Origin: Alnus glutinosa
Taxonomy: Eukaryota > Streptophyta > Magnoliopsida > Fagales > Betulaceae
Direction: 5' to 3'
DNA length: 64,000 nucleotides
NCBI RefSeq assembly: GCF_958979055.1
Contig: NC_084899.1
Coordinates: 2,616,501-2,680,500 of the forward strand
This document shows positions 49,721 through 61,669 of the stretch, in pieces. Under the pieces are notes generated by a model that was not told the origin of the DNA, did no database searches, and saw only the letters and a list, made by a program, of their open reading frames with translations. Each line of letters begins with the position of its first letter. Position 1 is the stretch's first letter. A program made the position numbers and the translations under genes.

Positions 49721-52700
49721 TTATAGGGTTAAATATAATTCACCCTCTCAAAGTTGTCACACATTTTCAATTCGACTACCAAAGTTTAAAAATTTGCAAT
49801 GTGCCCCTCCAAAATTATCAAATTTGTCAATGTTGCCATTCTGTTTGGCTTATCCGTCAAATTAGACGGAATTTTGAACACGTGTCTGATGTCTGTCACG
49901 CGATTTTTTTTTTTATGCAAATTTATCTGTTTTGCCCTCATTATAAAATTCAGAAAACTTTATGGAGGCAAATTACAAATTAAATTGAACCATTGAAAAG
50001 GCTATAAAAAAATTTCTTGCATTTCTTTTTTTTCAATACCCAAACCAAGTCCGACTAGGAAAGGGTGACCGGTAAAAGCTTGGAATGAAAATGTAGACTT
50101 TTTAAAGATTTTTTGGACGCCTGCAATCTTGGCCGTTTGGCGTTTGGTAAAGTACATGAGATTTTTTGTTAATTAAACTATATGAGGTAACTCGATTCCT
50201 GATTTAGAGTGCATTTTACCTCCCAATTCCGCAAACCAGATGCGCAGTTTTAATAAAATTACAGAAAACGTTCTGTTTGATAGTGCATTTTTTTTTTTTT
50301 TTTTAAATTGAAAATGAGAAAAGTTTCGCATTTCCGCGCAATTGGCAATAAATGCTTTGTTCAAAATACGCGATTTTAAAAAAGCGAATCGTAATTTTAT
50401 CAAATACTTTAACAACCCGCTTTTTACAAAAATGTATAATCAAAAATTTCGATTTTGCACGTGACTTTATGACATCATTAGAGTTATAAAATAGCGGCGG
50501 AATATAATTTTTATATATAAACTTGAAAACTATAATACAAAACATTGAGTTGACTGAAATTCCTTGAAACATTTATTAAAAGTCATTTATACTCATTACA
50601 ACGAAATATGTGTCACAAACGACACGAAAGCATACATGAAAAGTCTACTAAATACAAGTAAATCTCTAAACATGTTACATACAAAATAGTATAAACATTA
50701 ATAATTACAAAGCATTAAAACCTAATTACATTAGCTTTAGAACTCTTAAGCTAGTAGATTATCCCATCCATTATCTTATGAACCTGCAACAATCATCTAT
50801 GAAATGGTGGTTATTACCACAACCCCATACTTACATAAGTGAGCTAACTGTTATTCAACAATATAATGTATTATGCGTTATTTAAGGAGAGAGAGATAAC
50901 ATAATGATGTAGTGACAATTTTTTATGCAAAGTGTTAAATAGTTCAATATAGTTATTTCACTCTACTTGTTTTGAGCCATTACTCGATTAGCGACTATCT
51001 CAGAGATGTTCCTTCTACATTACTTTTTATTAGCATATTTCCGCACTAGCAGAGTACGTTCCACGTCACTCTCCTAACACTTTGAGAGACATTCCTCCCA
51101 ATATTAATTATTATTGTTTTCGGTTCAGGCACAATTCTCATCTTAAACCTTTGGGAGACGTTACTCACAATATTAATAGGTTTATTATTCATAATATGAA
51201 ATAATCATTCACACGTATCCAATTAAAATAAAACATAAACATAATACTATTGAAATTCAGTACTACTATCAGTAAGTATTTTATACTTACATTCCTTTTG
51301 TAAGAATACCACTTCACACACACACACACACGGGTTCTACCCAAAAATTCCACCAAAATTTGATTATACCCCAAATCTACAATTAGTTTAAACAAGGAAG
51401 AATACCATAAAAACAAACCACATAATCACTAAGAAAACCCAACTCTAAGATCATCACTACTAAACTGGAAAAACCACATACTTTATTAACTGCTGGATGT
51501 GAATATTGTTTCCTACAATATTAAGTCGTTCGAGCGTTAATTCTATACTTGTCTATTTTATTTAGTCTTAAATTTTAATTTAAGACATTTTATTGTATGA
51601 CTTAAAATCTGAGGCGCTACAAACACTTAACTGCATTTATGTTAATTTCTTTTTAATTTGTTGACCGGGGTTGGAATTTGCTTCTACGTATGTACATTAC
51701 TTGCGTTGAAATAGTGGATCGCTGGATGCAAATCTATTGGACAACATAGTTGGCTTTGGTTGAAGAACCGATCGCCGGCAGCTCTTGTGACTGACTGGTC
51801 CACTTTGGTTGAATTGACTCAGCGGGTCACGGAACCATATGTTTTGCATCTTGCCGATTTGCCTTTCTTTTGCTCGGAGTTGGTACCTTCTCGCCATTAA
51901 TGGGATATAAATAAGATTGAGACTCTTATTTGTGTCGTTTATTTGACGTCAATCGCAACATGCAACCCGTAAAAGAGAGAGAACGGTAACTGGCAGGTGG
52001 GGAATGGTCTAATAACTGTATGAAACCTATATATATATATATATATTTAAATGCAAGAAGTTGTTGAAGAAAAGACAATGGCAGATCTTTTGAGAAACTG
52101 CCGAGAATACAAAGGCATGTCTAATAACAACAACACATCATATCAATCCATATCAAGAAGACATTCAAAGTAACCAGCTGTAACCAGCTACTCAAAATCA
52201 AAATTTTGATTTGCTTCATCTACAGGGCTAATCACGGGTTAATTTGAGAAGAGAGATTTGATGTTAACATCAACTGGTTGGCTCAAGTCGTACGGACCTT
52301 GTTCTTGGTGGCATTTCTATCATATTTTAAGTTTTAATTTTTTTTTGAATGCGTATAAATCCACCGACGCTAGTCAAAGTCTTATTCGATCTGTGTAAAG
52401 GAAGCGCTTTACACTAGTCCGGGCTTTATCCGACAAAAATAGTTACACAAAGTGATACGGCCTTAAAAGAATTCTTAGTCATTAAAATAAAAATAAAAAT
52501 TGATGTTATGATCTAACATTACGTTTATAATGCTGTCGTACAAAAACTAATTAAAAACTGTCGGTTCAATTTTTTTTTTTTTTTTTTTAAAAAAAGTATT
52601 AAGGTGTTTAACTAGTGGTTTTCTTTAAAAAAATTACTTGCCCTCATCGGATTATGATGAAATGGCATGTAAAGCAGTGCATAAAATAATTTTAGCCCCA

Positions 52701-52887
52701 AATTATTCTTAACGGTCAATATTATATTCCTTAAGGTGCGTTACAGCAATATTAGCCGAAAGTTGTAATGTGAGAGTTCAATTTTGAACATTTTTCAATA
52801 TCTCCCTCTCTTAGAATTTTATATTAAATCTTAATAGAAGAAATGAAAATGATCAACATATCTCCATTAAAAAAATTAAAAAAAAAA

Positions 52888-52890
<3 letters not shown>

Positions 52891-52965
<75 letters not shown>
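52891..52965. repeat. (TA)n microsatellite
   Basis: About 37 AT units, uninterrupted, in intergenic DNA. Confidence 0.9.
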
Positions 52966-52970
<5 letters not shown>

Positions 52971-53669
52971 AAAAACTACCTTATTATTCGAGGGATAGAA
53001 TAGAGACGGGTAGAATTACTCAAATTACACTACACCGACGCCGTAGCCAGTAGCCAGTAGCCCAGTAGGTCTTTTGTGATGAAGAGGGAAATTGACAAAT
53101 TGTAAGCAGGGTTGTCGAATAGATGTTTAGCTGGCGTTCCCAAAGTTCTTTGAAGTACTATTGGGCTTCGAATCAGAGACATTTTTTAAAAAAAAACTTT
53201 AAATTTTTAGTTAAGGACGTACTTTGTATTTTTATAAATTTTATAAAAATATAAGGAATATTTTATTTGTTAATAGTTTGAGTTTAAAGAAAAAAACTTA
53301 ATTTTAAGAGAGAATTAAAAGGAGCTAAAACGTCGAACACCCAAGATACAAAACTCATTACAAAACTCAAGACAGTTCATGAGAAAACATGAAGTGTTTC
53401 CAAATTTTTAAGTTCTGCTGATCATGAGCGGAAAGCTACTCAACTTAGGGCCGACTCAATGGTATTAGCAACTTAGTCCACCGCATTAGGCCCCTATTTA
53501 GTAAAGGCCACCTAAAATAATGCCTTTACATAATAAAAAAATAAAAATAAAAAAAGAAAGAAAAGAAGAAAGAAAAAAAATAATGCTATAAATCATATTT
53601 TTATCCTACAAATATTCTATAATGTTAAAATGGCGGTTCGAATTAACTCTCGGATCAATCATTATTAAC

Positions 53670-53707
53670 AAAAAAAATAAAAATAAAAATAAAAATAAAA
53701 ATAAAAA
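53670..53707. repeat. (AAAAAT)n hexamer array
   Basis: About six copies of aaaaat in intergenic AT-rich DNA. Confidence 0.8.
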
Positions 53708-54781
53708 TGATTGAAACTGCCACATTACATTGTGATATAATTATACAATAAGAATTCAAAGGAGGCCATTTGACATGCTATGAAGGCCTAAAAAATAAAA
53801 AATAAAATTTACGAGGGACATTTAAAACCTTAAAAGATTTCAAACAAAGCATGTACCCTTTTCTTTTCTTTTTTTGAATATTTAATATTTAATATAAAAG
53901 TTTATTATATTATTACATTATAATTAAGAAGGCCTCATTTTAACTTATTACCACCTTAGGCTTCAATTTACATGAGCAACTTATATTGAGCTGCCCCTGA
54001 CTCAACTACCTAACGCACTGACACAAGCCATGGAGATGGAGCCAATCCTTGGTCCGTATAGCAACAATTTTGCAATTCCGTTGGCTAAATTTCTAACTCA
54101 ATTTGGGTATTTGTTTGCATCCAGAATCTTCAAAGCATGTTCCTCGACTCTAAAGTATGATTTGGTATCCTTAAAAATCATCATTAAAAATAGTTTCTTC
54201 TGCAAAAAGCTTGATTAAAGGCCAATTTATTATTCTTAGCCTTGTAACTGGTAAATCTCAGTTAGAACTTAATTAGCCTGATTGTGTTGCTTTTTTTCTA
54301 CTCCTGCAGTTGGGTCTAAACAATCCCATCTCATAACTTAATCAGAAACCCAACAAAATTAAACCGCTCAACATGGTCAGATTTGGATTACAATGTAATC
54401 GTGATAAATTTCTGGATCCAATAATTTGACGACCATGATTTAATTAAGATTAGGCAGAGGCTAACAACAGGTTGCTTACAGAATATTAAGACAAACAGTA
54501 GTACAGAAGCATGGCATTATCTCCTCACGAATATATTCACCTTCACACACAAACAGGGGGAGGAACACTCACGGGCACCACCAAACAAAAACAACAACAA
54601 AAAGTACTGCAAAAACTTTTATAAGCAAAAAAGTGCAACCTGTTTGTGGATTAGATTGTTTGCTCATCTCTCTCTCTCTCTCTCTACATGGATGTTAGAA
54701 GAGGCACCCGTGACCTCTCACTTTCTGTCGTTGATTCTCTAATTCAGAATCACTTTTCCTAAAACTTGTAGGTACATCTAC

Positions 54782-54792
54782 GTATATATAAA
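54782..54792 (+). promoter_or_regulatory. TATA box of the pectinesterase gene
   Basis: The sequence gtatatataaac lies 63-73 bases before the ATG at 54855. Plant transcription usually starts about 30 bases downstream of the TATA box, near 54815-54820. This places the upstream in-frame ATG at 54795 outside the transcript and supports 54855 as the start. Confidence 0.65.
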
Positions 54793-54854
54793 CTATGAGC
54801 AAGCCGCGCGCTTTTTATAACATTCTCTCATTCTCATTTCCATTCTCTTTCAAG

Positions 54855-56422
54855 ATGTGGAAACTAAGACACAGTTTCTACGTTCTTCTTCTTCTTCTTT
54901 TGTTTAACTTAAGCCAAACACGATGCCACACCAAAGGAATTCGACCGAGGAATTCAATGGGGAAGCAATTACCAAGCAATATGACTCAAACCCAATTCTC
55001 AGAGCAGCAATTTATGAAGTGGGTCAGCTTTGTTGGTAGCCTCAAACACTCTGTTTTCAAGGCTGCAAAGAATAAGCTAACCCCTTCTTACACTCTTAAT
55101 GTGGCTAAAAATCCGGCGGCCGGAGATTTCACGTCAATTCAGGATGCCATTGATTCTCTTCCATTCATCAACCTTGTGAGAGTGGTTATTAAGGTCCATG
55201 CAGGGGTTTACACGTGAGTCCTCGGGCTATTATATATGTTGTGTAATTCTACTTGAATTCTTATTCCGTATTCCTATTTTGTGCATTTATTTTTGCTTGG
55301 GCTCTGCCAAAATGGTATAATTCTTCTGAACCATGACTTATATAGAGCTTTTAATTTCTATATTCAGTTTTATGTTATTTTTTTCTTCAGCTTGGTATAG
55401 AAACGTGCCTCTCTGTTTTGTTTGTTCTGGTGTCTTTTCCCTTATGATAAAAAATGCTCTTGGAGTAGTAGGCCAGGTCTCATTGAAATTTTCTTTTTAG
55501 GTTTATAAATTCTAATAATTGTGAAACGGTGGACTGGGTCTCATTGGAAATGTGGGAATTTTCAGGGAGAAAGTGAGTATACCTCAATTAAAATCCTTCA
55601 TAACAATTGAAGGGGCAGGAGCAGATAAAACAATTGTTCAATGGGGAGACACAGCTCAAACACCTGGGCTAAAAGGGCATCCAATGGGAACCTACGGTTC
55701 TGCAACTTTTGCTGTGAATTCCCCTTATTTCATTGCCAAGAACATCACGTTTAAGGTCATAAAAAGCCACCTCTCCCTCTCTAGTCTCTCTCTGATATCT
55801 CTCTCTATCTCTCTCTCTGATTGTGGTAGAAAATGTGATATGCAGAACACTACCCCAGTTCCAGCACCAGGGGCAATTGGAAAGCAGGCAGTGGCATTCA
55901 GAATATCAGCAGATACAGCAACATTCTTAGGGTGTAAATTCTTGGGAGCGCAGGACACGCTTTATGACCATATGGGTAGACATTATTATAAGGATTGTTA
56001 TATTGAAGGCTCTGTGGACTTCATCTTTGGCAATGGTCTCTCTCTTTTCGAGGTAAGATTATATGAGAAGAACACCTAATTAAACTATATATCTACAGCT
56101 CTGCTAAATGAAGGGAATAAGAATCAGTGAATCGTGGGGTCTAAATGTCTATTGAAACTAATTAGATGGAGGATTATGCCGCAGGGATGTCACGTGCATG
56201 CAATAGCACAGTCGATGGGGGCCCTAACAGCGCAAGGCAGGAGCAGTCTTTTAGAGGACACGGGGTTCTCATTTGTGAACTGTAAGGTCACGGGCTCAGG
56301 AGCACTCTTCCTTGGGAGGGCATGGGGTCCTTTCTCTCGGGTCGTCTTTGCTTACACATATATGGACAACATCATCATTCCCAAAGGCTGGTATAACTGG
56401 GGTGATCCTAACCGTGAAATGT

Positions 56423-56457
<35 letters not shown>

Positions 56458-57122
56458 TCCCATAGTCAGTCTGAAGCAAATGGTTTCCAACTTTCCAAGA
56501 TCTGTTCTATCTGTGTGTAGCTATTTGTCGTCTTGCCCTTTTCCGCAAGAGGCCTAATGCTCTGTTTTTTCCATCTTTGTAACAAAATGACTTAGATGCC
56601 CATCCAAGACTACTAGACTCAACCATTCATTTAATATACAGGAAGGGCATATCCAGCAATGTGATGACACAAATGGGCGGTTCCAATTGAAGAACCTACC
56701 CACAAATGTGTGTGTGAGTAGTGTGTCCTTTTCCCCCCATCTGCTACTGCAAAATCTACGTGTGATGCACCCACTGTGCATAAAAAAAAGCCTATCCACC
56801 TAAATTCGGCTACATATTTTAATTCAGCCATGCTAACATATAAGCATGGTGTCTGGACTAGCTTGCTTTTCACAAGCCGGCCACCTAATCGTAGCAGTAG
56901 CTTGATTGGTTCATGGTAACATGCGCATGAGGCTGGCTTTGTATTTATGTTTTTGGCTTTTTGGGTGGCTGCAGGACTGTGTTTTATGGGCAATACAAGT
57001 GTACAGGAGCAGGAGCAAGCTTTGCAGGGAGGGTATCATGGTCCAGGGAACTTACTGCTGAGGAAGCCAAGCCTTTTATCTCACTTAGCTTCATTGATGG
57101 GTCTGAATGGATCAAATTATAA
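54855..57122 (+). CDS. PME53: Pectinesterase (PME53-type, secreted)
   Basis: Five exons: 54855-55213, 55566-55755, 55846-56052, 56185-56420, 56975-57122; in phase, GT-AG, 379 aa. Removes methyl esters from cell-wall homogalacturonan. Residues 1-24 form a signal peptide ([20 protein letters not shown], ending near the cysteine). There is no PMEI pro-domain, so this is a short-type PME. The pectinesterase domain carries all family landmarks: [11 protein letters not shown]197 (QAVAFR), Q219-D220 (GAQDTLYDH), D241 (DFIFGNG, the nucleophile) and R297/W299 ([10 protein letters not shown]). Spacing of these residues agrees with characterised plant PMEs. An in-frame ATG at 54795 would add 20 residues and bury the signal peptide; the TATA position argues against it. 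The donor after 55755 (GTCATA) is weak but the phase fits. Closest type is inferred as Arabidopsis PME53. Confidence 0.94.
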
Positions 57123-57653
57123 TAATTCTGTATCCACATTCTTTTTTACACTTGTCTAAATTTGTTAAAGTTATCATCTTGGTGTTAAATTTTGCTCAAC
57201 ATATATAAAGTGGATACTTTACTCAACATAAAAAGGTTCGATACATTTGTAATGGAATACTATATATCTTTTATTATAGTTTTCTGACAAATTAATGTAC
57301 CGGCTCACATTCTATGAAAATGAGTGTCATGTGACAGTTCATATTTTAATGGTTAACGTGATGAGTATCACACGAACTACCGTGCCAGTTAATTTGTAAA
57401 CATAATAAGTCTCATATAGAGTGTTAATGTGAATTGCCACATCATTTTGTATAAAACCGTATTATAAAAATCATTTTGCAAATTTTGAGGACCTCATTGA
57501 ATGCTTGACTTTCTATACCAAAAATATATGTAATGTAAAAATATATATCCTTGGAATATTAAGTGGACTATAATTTAAACTTGCTCCAAAAAAACAAAAA
57601 AAAAAAAAGGATAAAAAAAGGAAAATTCGTTCTTTCTTTTTTTCTTTTTTTTC

Positions 57654-57685
<32 letters not shown>

Positions 57686-58773
57686 TTTTAAAGTATTACA
57701 ACTTTTATTATAACCTATTACAAACTAAAGTGACATGTGACACTTACCAGGTAAACTATCACATTAATTTTTAATAGACAGGTAATAAAAATTGTAATAC
57801 CCTACTACATTATGACCTTTTCTTTGGATTTATTCGTGCAGCTTTTAGGACAACCAATGGTATTTTATCATATGGAGGCCCGGGCTTGCATTAAAGAGTG
57901 TTAATTTATTGAGTAATGTTTTTATTCACACACATTTCATACCAGTCGGCGAAACGTTTAATAAGTGGCTATACTTTTCTTTTCTTAGGATTAATATAAG
58001 AAGTTCCTTAAAACGTGTCATACTAATTAATATGAAATGAATATAAAGAATAATATTACTCTAATTTATTTGATAGGCTAACGTAGAAACGATGAAAATG
58101 GGAAAAACATAGCCTTGGCCCTTGGCGTGCTTTAGCCCATAGTTAGCATAGTTGCTAGACTTCTTTGGATTAGAGATCTCGAAATTTGAGAAAATTTATT
58201 TTCTGGTTGTAATTTTATTTTATTATATTTAACTATATATAATATATTACTGCATTATTTAAAAATTTAACTACTATATTATTAAATACAACAAAATAAA
58301 ATAACTCGCTCCATTAAGTAAAATAAAAGGATGCTCGTCCAAAGACATGGGTTAGAACCGCACCGACTTTCATTGTGTAGCCCAATCTTGGAATCTTGGA
58401 TTTATTATTATTTTAAAAAAAAAAAATCTTATGTTTTGGAAAAAAAAAAAGTTGTGCTATTAAACTATGTGCATCTTTTGAGTAGATGGGCCTAGACCTA
58501 GAGTGAGGCCCAACCTGGACTTCATTTCATATTGGAACTAAACTCGTAGATATTTTTAGTTTTCATGCCAAGTGGGCCTATCCTTGCCTCTGAACAATAT
58601 TAAGCCCATAATCTCAAGATGTTATTAGGTCTTCAAAATTTATTTGAGAAAAATGATTGGAAGTACTGTAGTTTTTATTATAAATTTTACGGGACATTTT
58701 TTATTTTATAAAAATTAATGCCACATAGATTATTACGTGACAGTACACGTTTTAGTGACCAACGTAATAATGC

Positions 58774-59579
58774 TCCGTTTGTTTCGGCGTAAAATGATTT
58801 TGAAATTTTTTGGAGTTTAGTAGGGGCGAAAATAATAGTCAACTGGAAAATGATTTCTGTTTGACAAAAAATGCTTAGTAAATTTCGAAAAATGATTTAC
58901 GCTTTTTAAAAGCATAAATTATTTTTCGAAGACGCCAGACGCATTCAATCCCTTTTAAACGACACAGTCGGCCTTCACGTTCAAGCAGTCGACCATTACC
59001 GAAATTTTGCCGGTACCTAAATTTGCCAACATTCGGGTTAATGCTTCCGGAATCCGGTCAGCCAAATTCCGGCGACCAAACTGGTCGTATTCCGGCCATC
59101 CGGCTGGATCTGGCCAGAACGGTCGGCTGGCCGGACAGATCTGGCCAGAATATCCAGGCTAGAACGGCCGGATCCCTGCCGACTGGCCGGGATCTGGCCA
59201 AAACAGTCAGATTCCAGCGGTTCTGGCAGGATTTCAACCAGGTAGGCCAGAGTCCTGCCGTTCTGTGCCAGATTCCGGCAGTATTGGTTGAAATCCGGCC
59301 ACTTTCGCAGGGATCCGGTAAAAGTGACCGAAATCCTGTCAGTCAGTGACGGAATCTTGTCACCGGTGATTTTTATATCATTTACATTAATATTTAAACG
59401 TCTTAAATAAAAATTGATTTTTATAGGTTAATATGATTGAATAAAAATATAAAAATATTTGTGATTTTTCGTACACGCCGAACACTGAAAAATGCTTTCG
59501 GCAAAAAATATTTTCTAGAAAAATGGCTTCCTTGAAACTATTTTACGACGAAAATCATTTTACATTGAAACAAACGAAA
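58774..59579. mobile_element. MITE with a GC-rich ggcc/ccgg repetitive core
   Basis: Terminal inverted repeats: ccgtttgtttcggcgtaaaatg on the left and, read inward, ttcgtttgtttcaatgtaaaatg from the right. Arms are AT-rich (ttttcg, aaaatgatt words). The core from about 58990 to 59360 is GC-rich and made of diverged repeats around ggccagaac, attccggc and gatctggcc. The only long frame (59023-59349) is a by-product of that repeat. No transposase. The target duplication is unclear. Confidence 0.75.
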
Positions 59580-61084
59580 CACAAATGTAATGGGAATTAC
59601 CACATTAATTTGCAAATGTGATGAGTGCCATGTAACTATTTACATTCTAATGTCAAGTGACACGTGTACCACCACGGAGTATAGAACCTCTATCACCACT
59701 CTTTATTAATAAAGAATTCATAAATTAGTAGGCGGTGGATGATAAAAGGGAGGGAATTTATTTTACATTCAAAATTTTATTTTGTTATATTTAATAATTT
59801 ATGTAGTGTCAAATATAGAACATAAAATATAAATATTTATCAAATAAAAAATATTGTTTATTATCCATCATTTAATAGTAGTATTCAAAATTATATATAC
59901 AGTATTATTTTAAATATGGATTTAAAATTATTAATATAAATGCAAAGCACATAAGCACGGAGACCAAAGAATATAGATTGCACAAATTTCGAAAGATATA
60001 GAGAAGTGTGCTTCATCTTTAAAAACCCTAAAAAAGTGACGGGGAGATGATGCAAGCTCTTAAAGGTATCTTTCTCCCCTAGAATAGGCATCCTTTACCA
60101 TTTGTCTTTGTCTTATCACAATGTAATCATCACAACCTGATTTTCTTGGAAACTGAGTTCAAGACATGACATAAAAATAAAATGAAAGTGAATAGACTAA
60201 TTTCTTCTGGCTGAGTAGTAGAAGTATTATTTAGATTATAATTCTTTACAATTATTTGTTGAAATTAGAAAGAATTTGGACAGATAATTGTAAGAGATTA
60301 CTTATGTAATTTACCTAATCGAATAAAAATTGGGTTGTCCAACTACTTATCCAGTCAAATGAGTCTCATAAGTGGTCTCTCATAATCACCTATTCGTATT
60401 TATCATTGATTCATAATTTTTTTTTGGTTCAACCATATGATTATTATAATTATTAGAAAATGTAAAGAAGTGATAAAGTATTTCAATTGGGACTTCGTCA
60501 TTTATATTTGATATTATCTTACCTTAATACGAGTGCTCTACTTCATTTTCACCAAAAAAAAAAAAAAAAAAACAAACAGAGGAAGAAGAAAAAGATAATC
60601 ACTTTATTTATTTATTTATTTTTAATATAATAGAACTGAAATCAGGGATGAGTTGTCACAGTTCACACACACAAACAAACACATTGTCTTTTTTTTTTTT
60701 CAATCACACGAACATAATTAAATAGTCCCCTTAACGCACCCAGACAGTCCCAACATAGAAAAGGTAAAAGAACACATGAGAAACATATGGTGCTTCGGTC
60801 CAATCATTTAAATTTGAAATTCAACCATATTTTGTTCTTTGGGCTTCCAAATTGCAGTGATGCTTCTATTGGTGGATCGGTTTTTTTTTAAAAAAAGTGC
60901 TATCTATACGTAAAAGTAAAATTTTTTTTTTTGCGTTTTTTAAAATGTTTGTGTTTAAATTATTTGATTACGTTTTTGTTTCAACCCCAGCATTTAGTTT
61001 TTTTTAATTGGATTGAAGAAATTTATTCTAAATATTTGTTTATATAAATGTATTAATATAAATTTAATTATTTATATTTTACTT

Positions 61085-61335
61085 AAACCGATAGGGGGAT
61101 GTTTCATTTAATCATCTAATTAATACTTTCACACTCTTTACACGTGTGGGCTTCAATTAATTTTTAATAAATAAAGTTTAACATATAAAATATTTAATTG
61201 AAATGAGAGTGAATATCTGAGACGAGATTTGAATTGAAGACTTTTGGCCATGATAATAACATAGTATCAACTTAAACTAAAAATTTAAACCAATAAAAAG
61301 ATATGTATTTAATCATTTATATTCTAATAATCTAA
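61085..61335 (-). mobile_element. Decayed relative of the small TRIM at 26984-27263
   Basis: Shares gtaatactttcacactc-like and tatttaattgaaatgRRRgtgaat and gagacRagattYgaa phrases in the same order as the internal part of the TRIM at 26984-27263. Both LTRs are badly eroded and the ends are approximate. Confidence 0.5.
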
Positions 61336-61669
61336 CTTGAACTTTTTTAAAAAAAAATAAAAAAGAAAAAAAAAAAAAAAACTCAGCCTTCTATACAAAT
61401 TACAAAGTAGTAACATTAGAAATTGCAAATGATTTGATTAAATATGGAAAGGATGATTCCATCAGAAAGTTACCAACATCTGAATCCAACACAGTGGACA
61501 TTCAATTAGATCATATTTATAAATCTACACACTTTTTCTTCTCTTCTATCAAACTATTTTATCTCATTACCATCTAAAAGGTCCAAGAGCTATAGACAGT
61601 GAAGAACAACAACTCAGAAGCAATGATAGCAGCTCGATCTCTTGTCCATCTCATGCTCTCTACTTGCAT

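Larger units (their letters stand above)
48058..54854. other. Divergent intergenic region between carboxypeptidase and pectinesterase
   Basis: No gene supported. Contents: leader of the carboxypeptidase gene with a (GA)n tract (48179-48206); a MITE with a repetitive core (about 49098-49720); a MULE-like fragment (49727-49930); LTR-like AT-rich DNA (about 50570-51610, ending gaggcgctaca); a long (TA)n at 52891-52965; an AAAAAT hexamer array (53670-53707); and the pectinesterase promoter with a (CT)n tract (54668-54685). Confidence 0.55.
57123..61669. other. Intergenic region between pectinesterase and the IQD gene
   Basis: No gene supported. It holds a long poly-T (57651-57678), the MITE with a GC-rich core (58774-59579), a decayed TRIM-like copy (about 61085-61335), several poly-A/poly-T runs, and the probable 3' untranslated region of the IQD gene just above 61400. 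Confidence 0.55.

Noticed and set aside
51697..51897. 66-residue minus-strand frame (MARRYQLRAKERQ...)
   Set aside because: Varied composition made me consider a small gene, but there is no recognised domain, and the TATA-like sequence lies only about 10 bases from the ATG. Left unannotated.
59023..59349. 108-residue plus-strand frame
   Set aside because: Produced by the GC-rich tandem core of a MITE; repetitive and without a domain.
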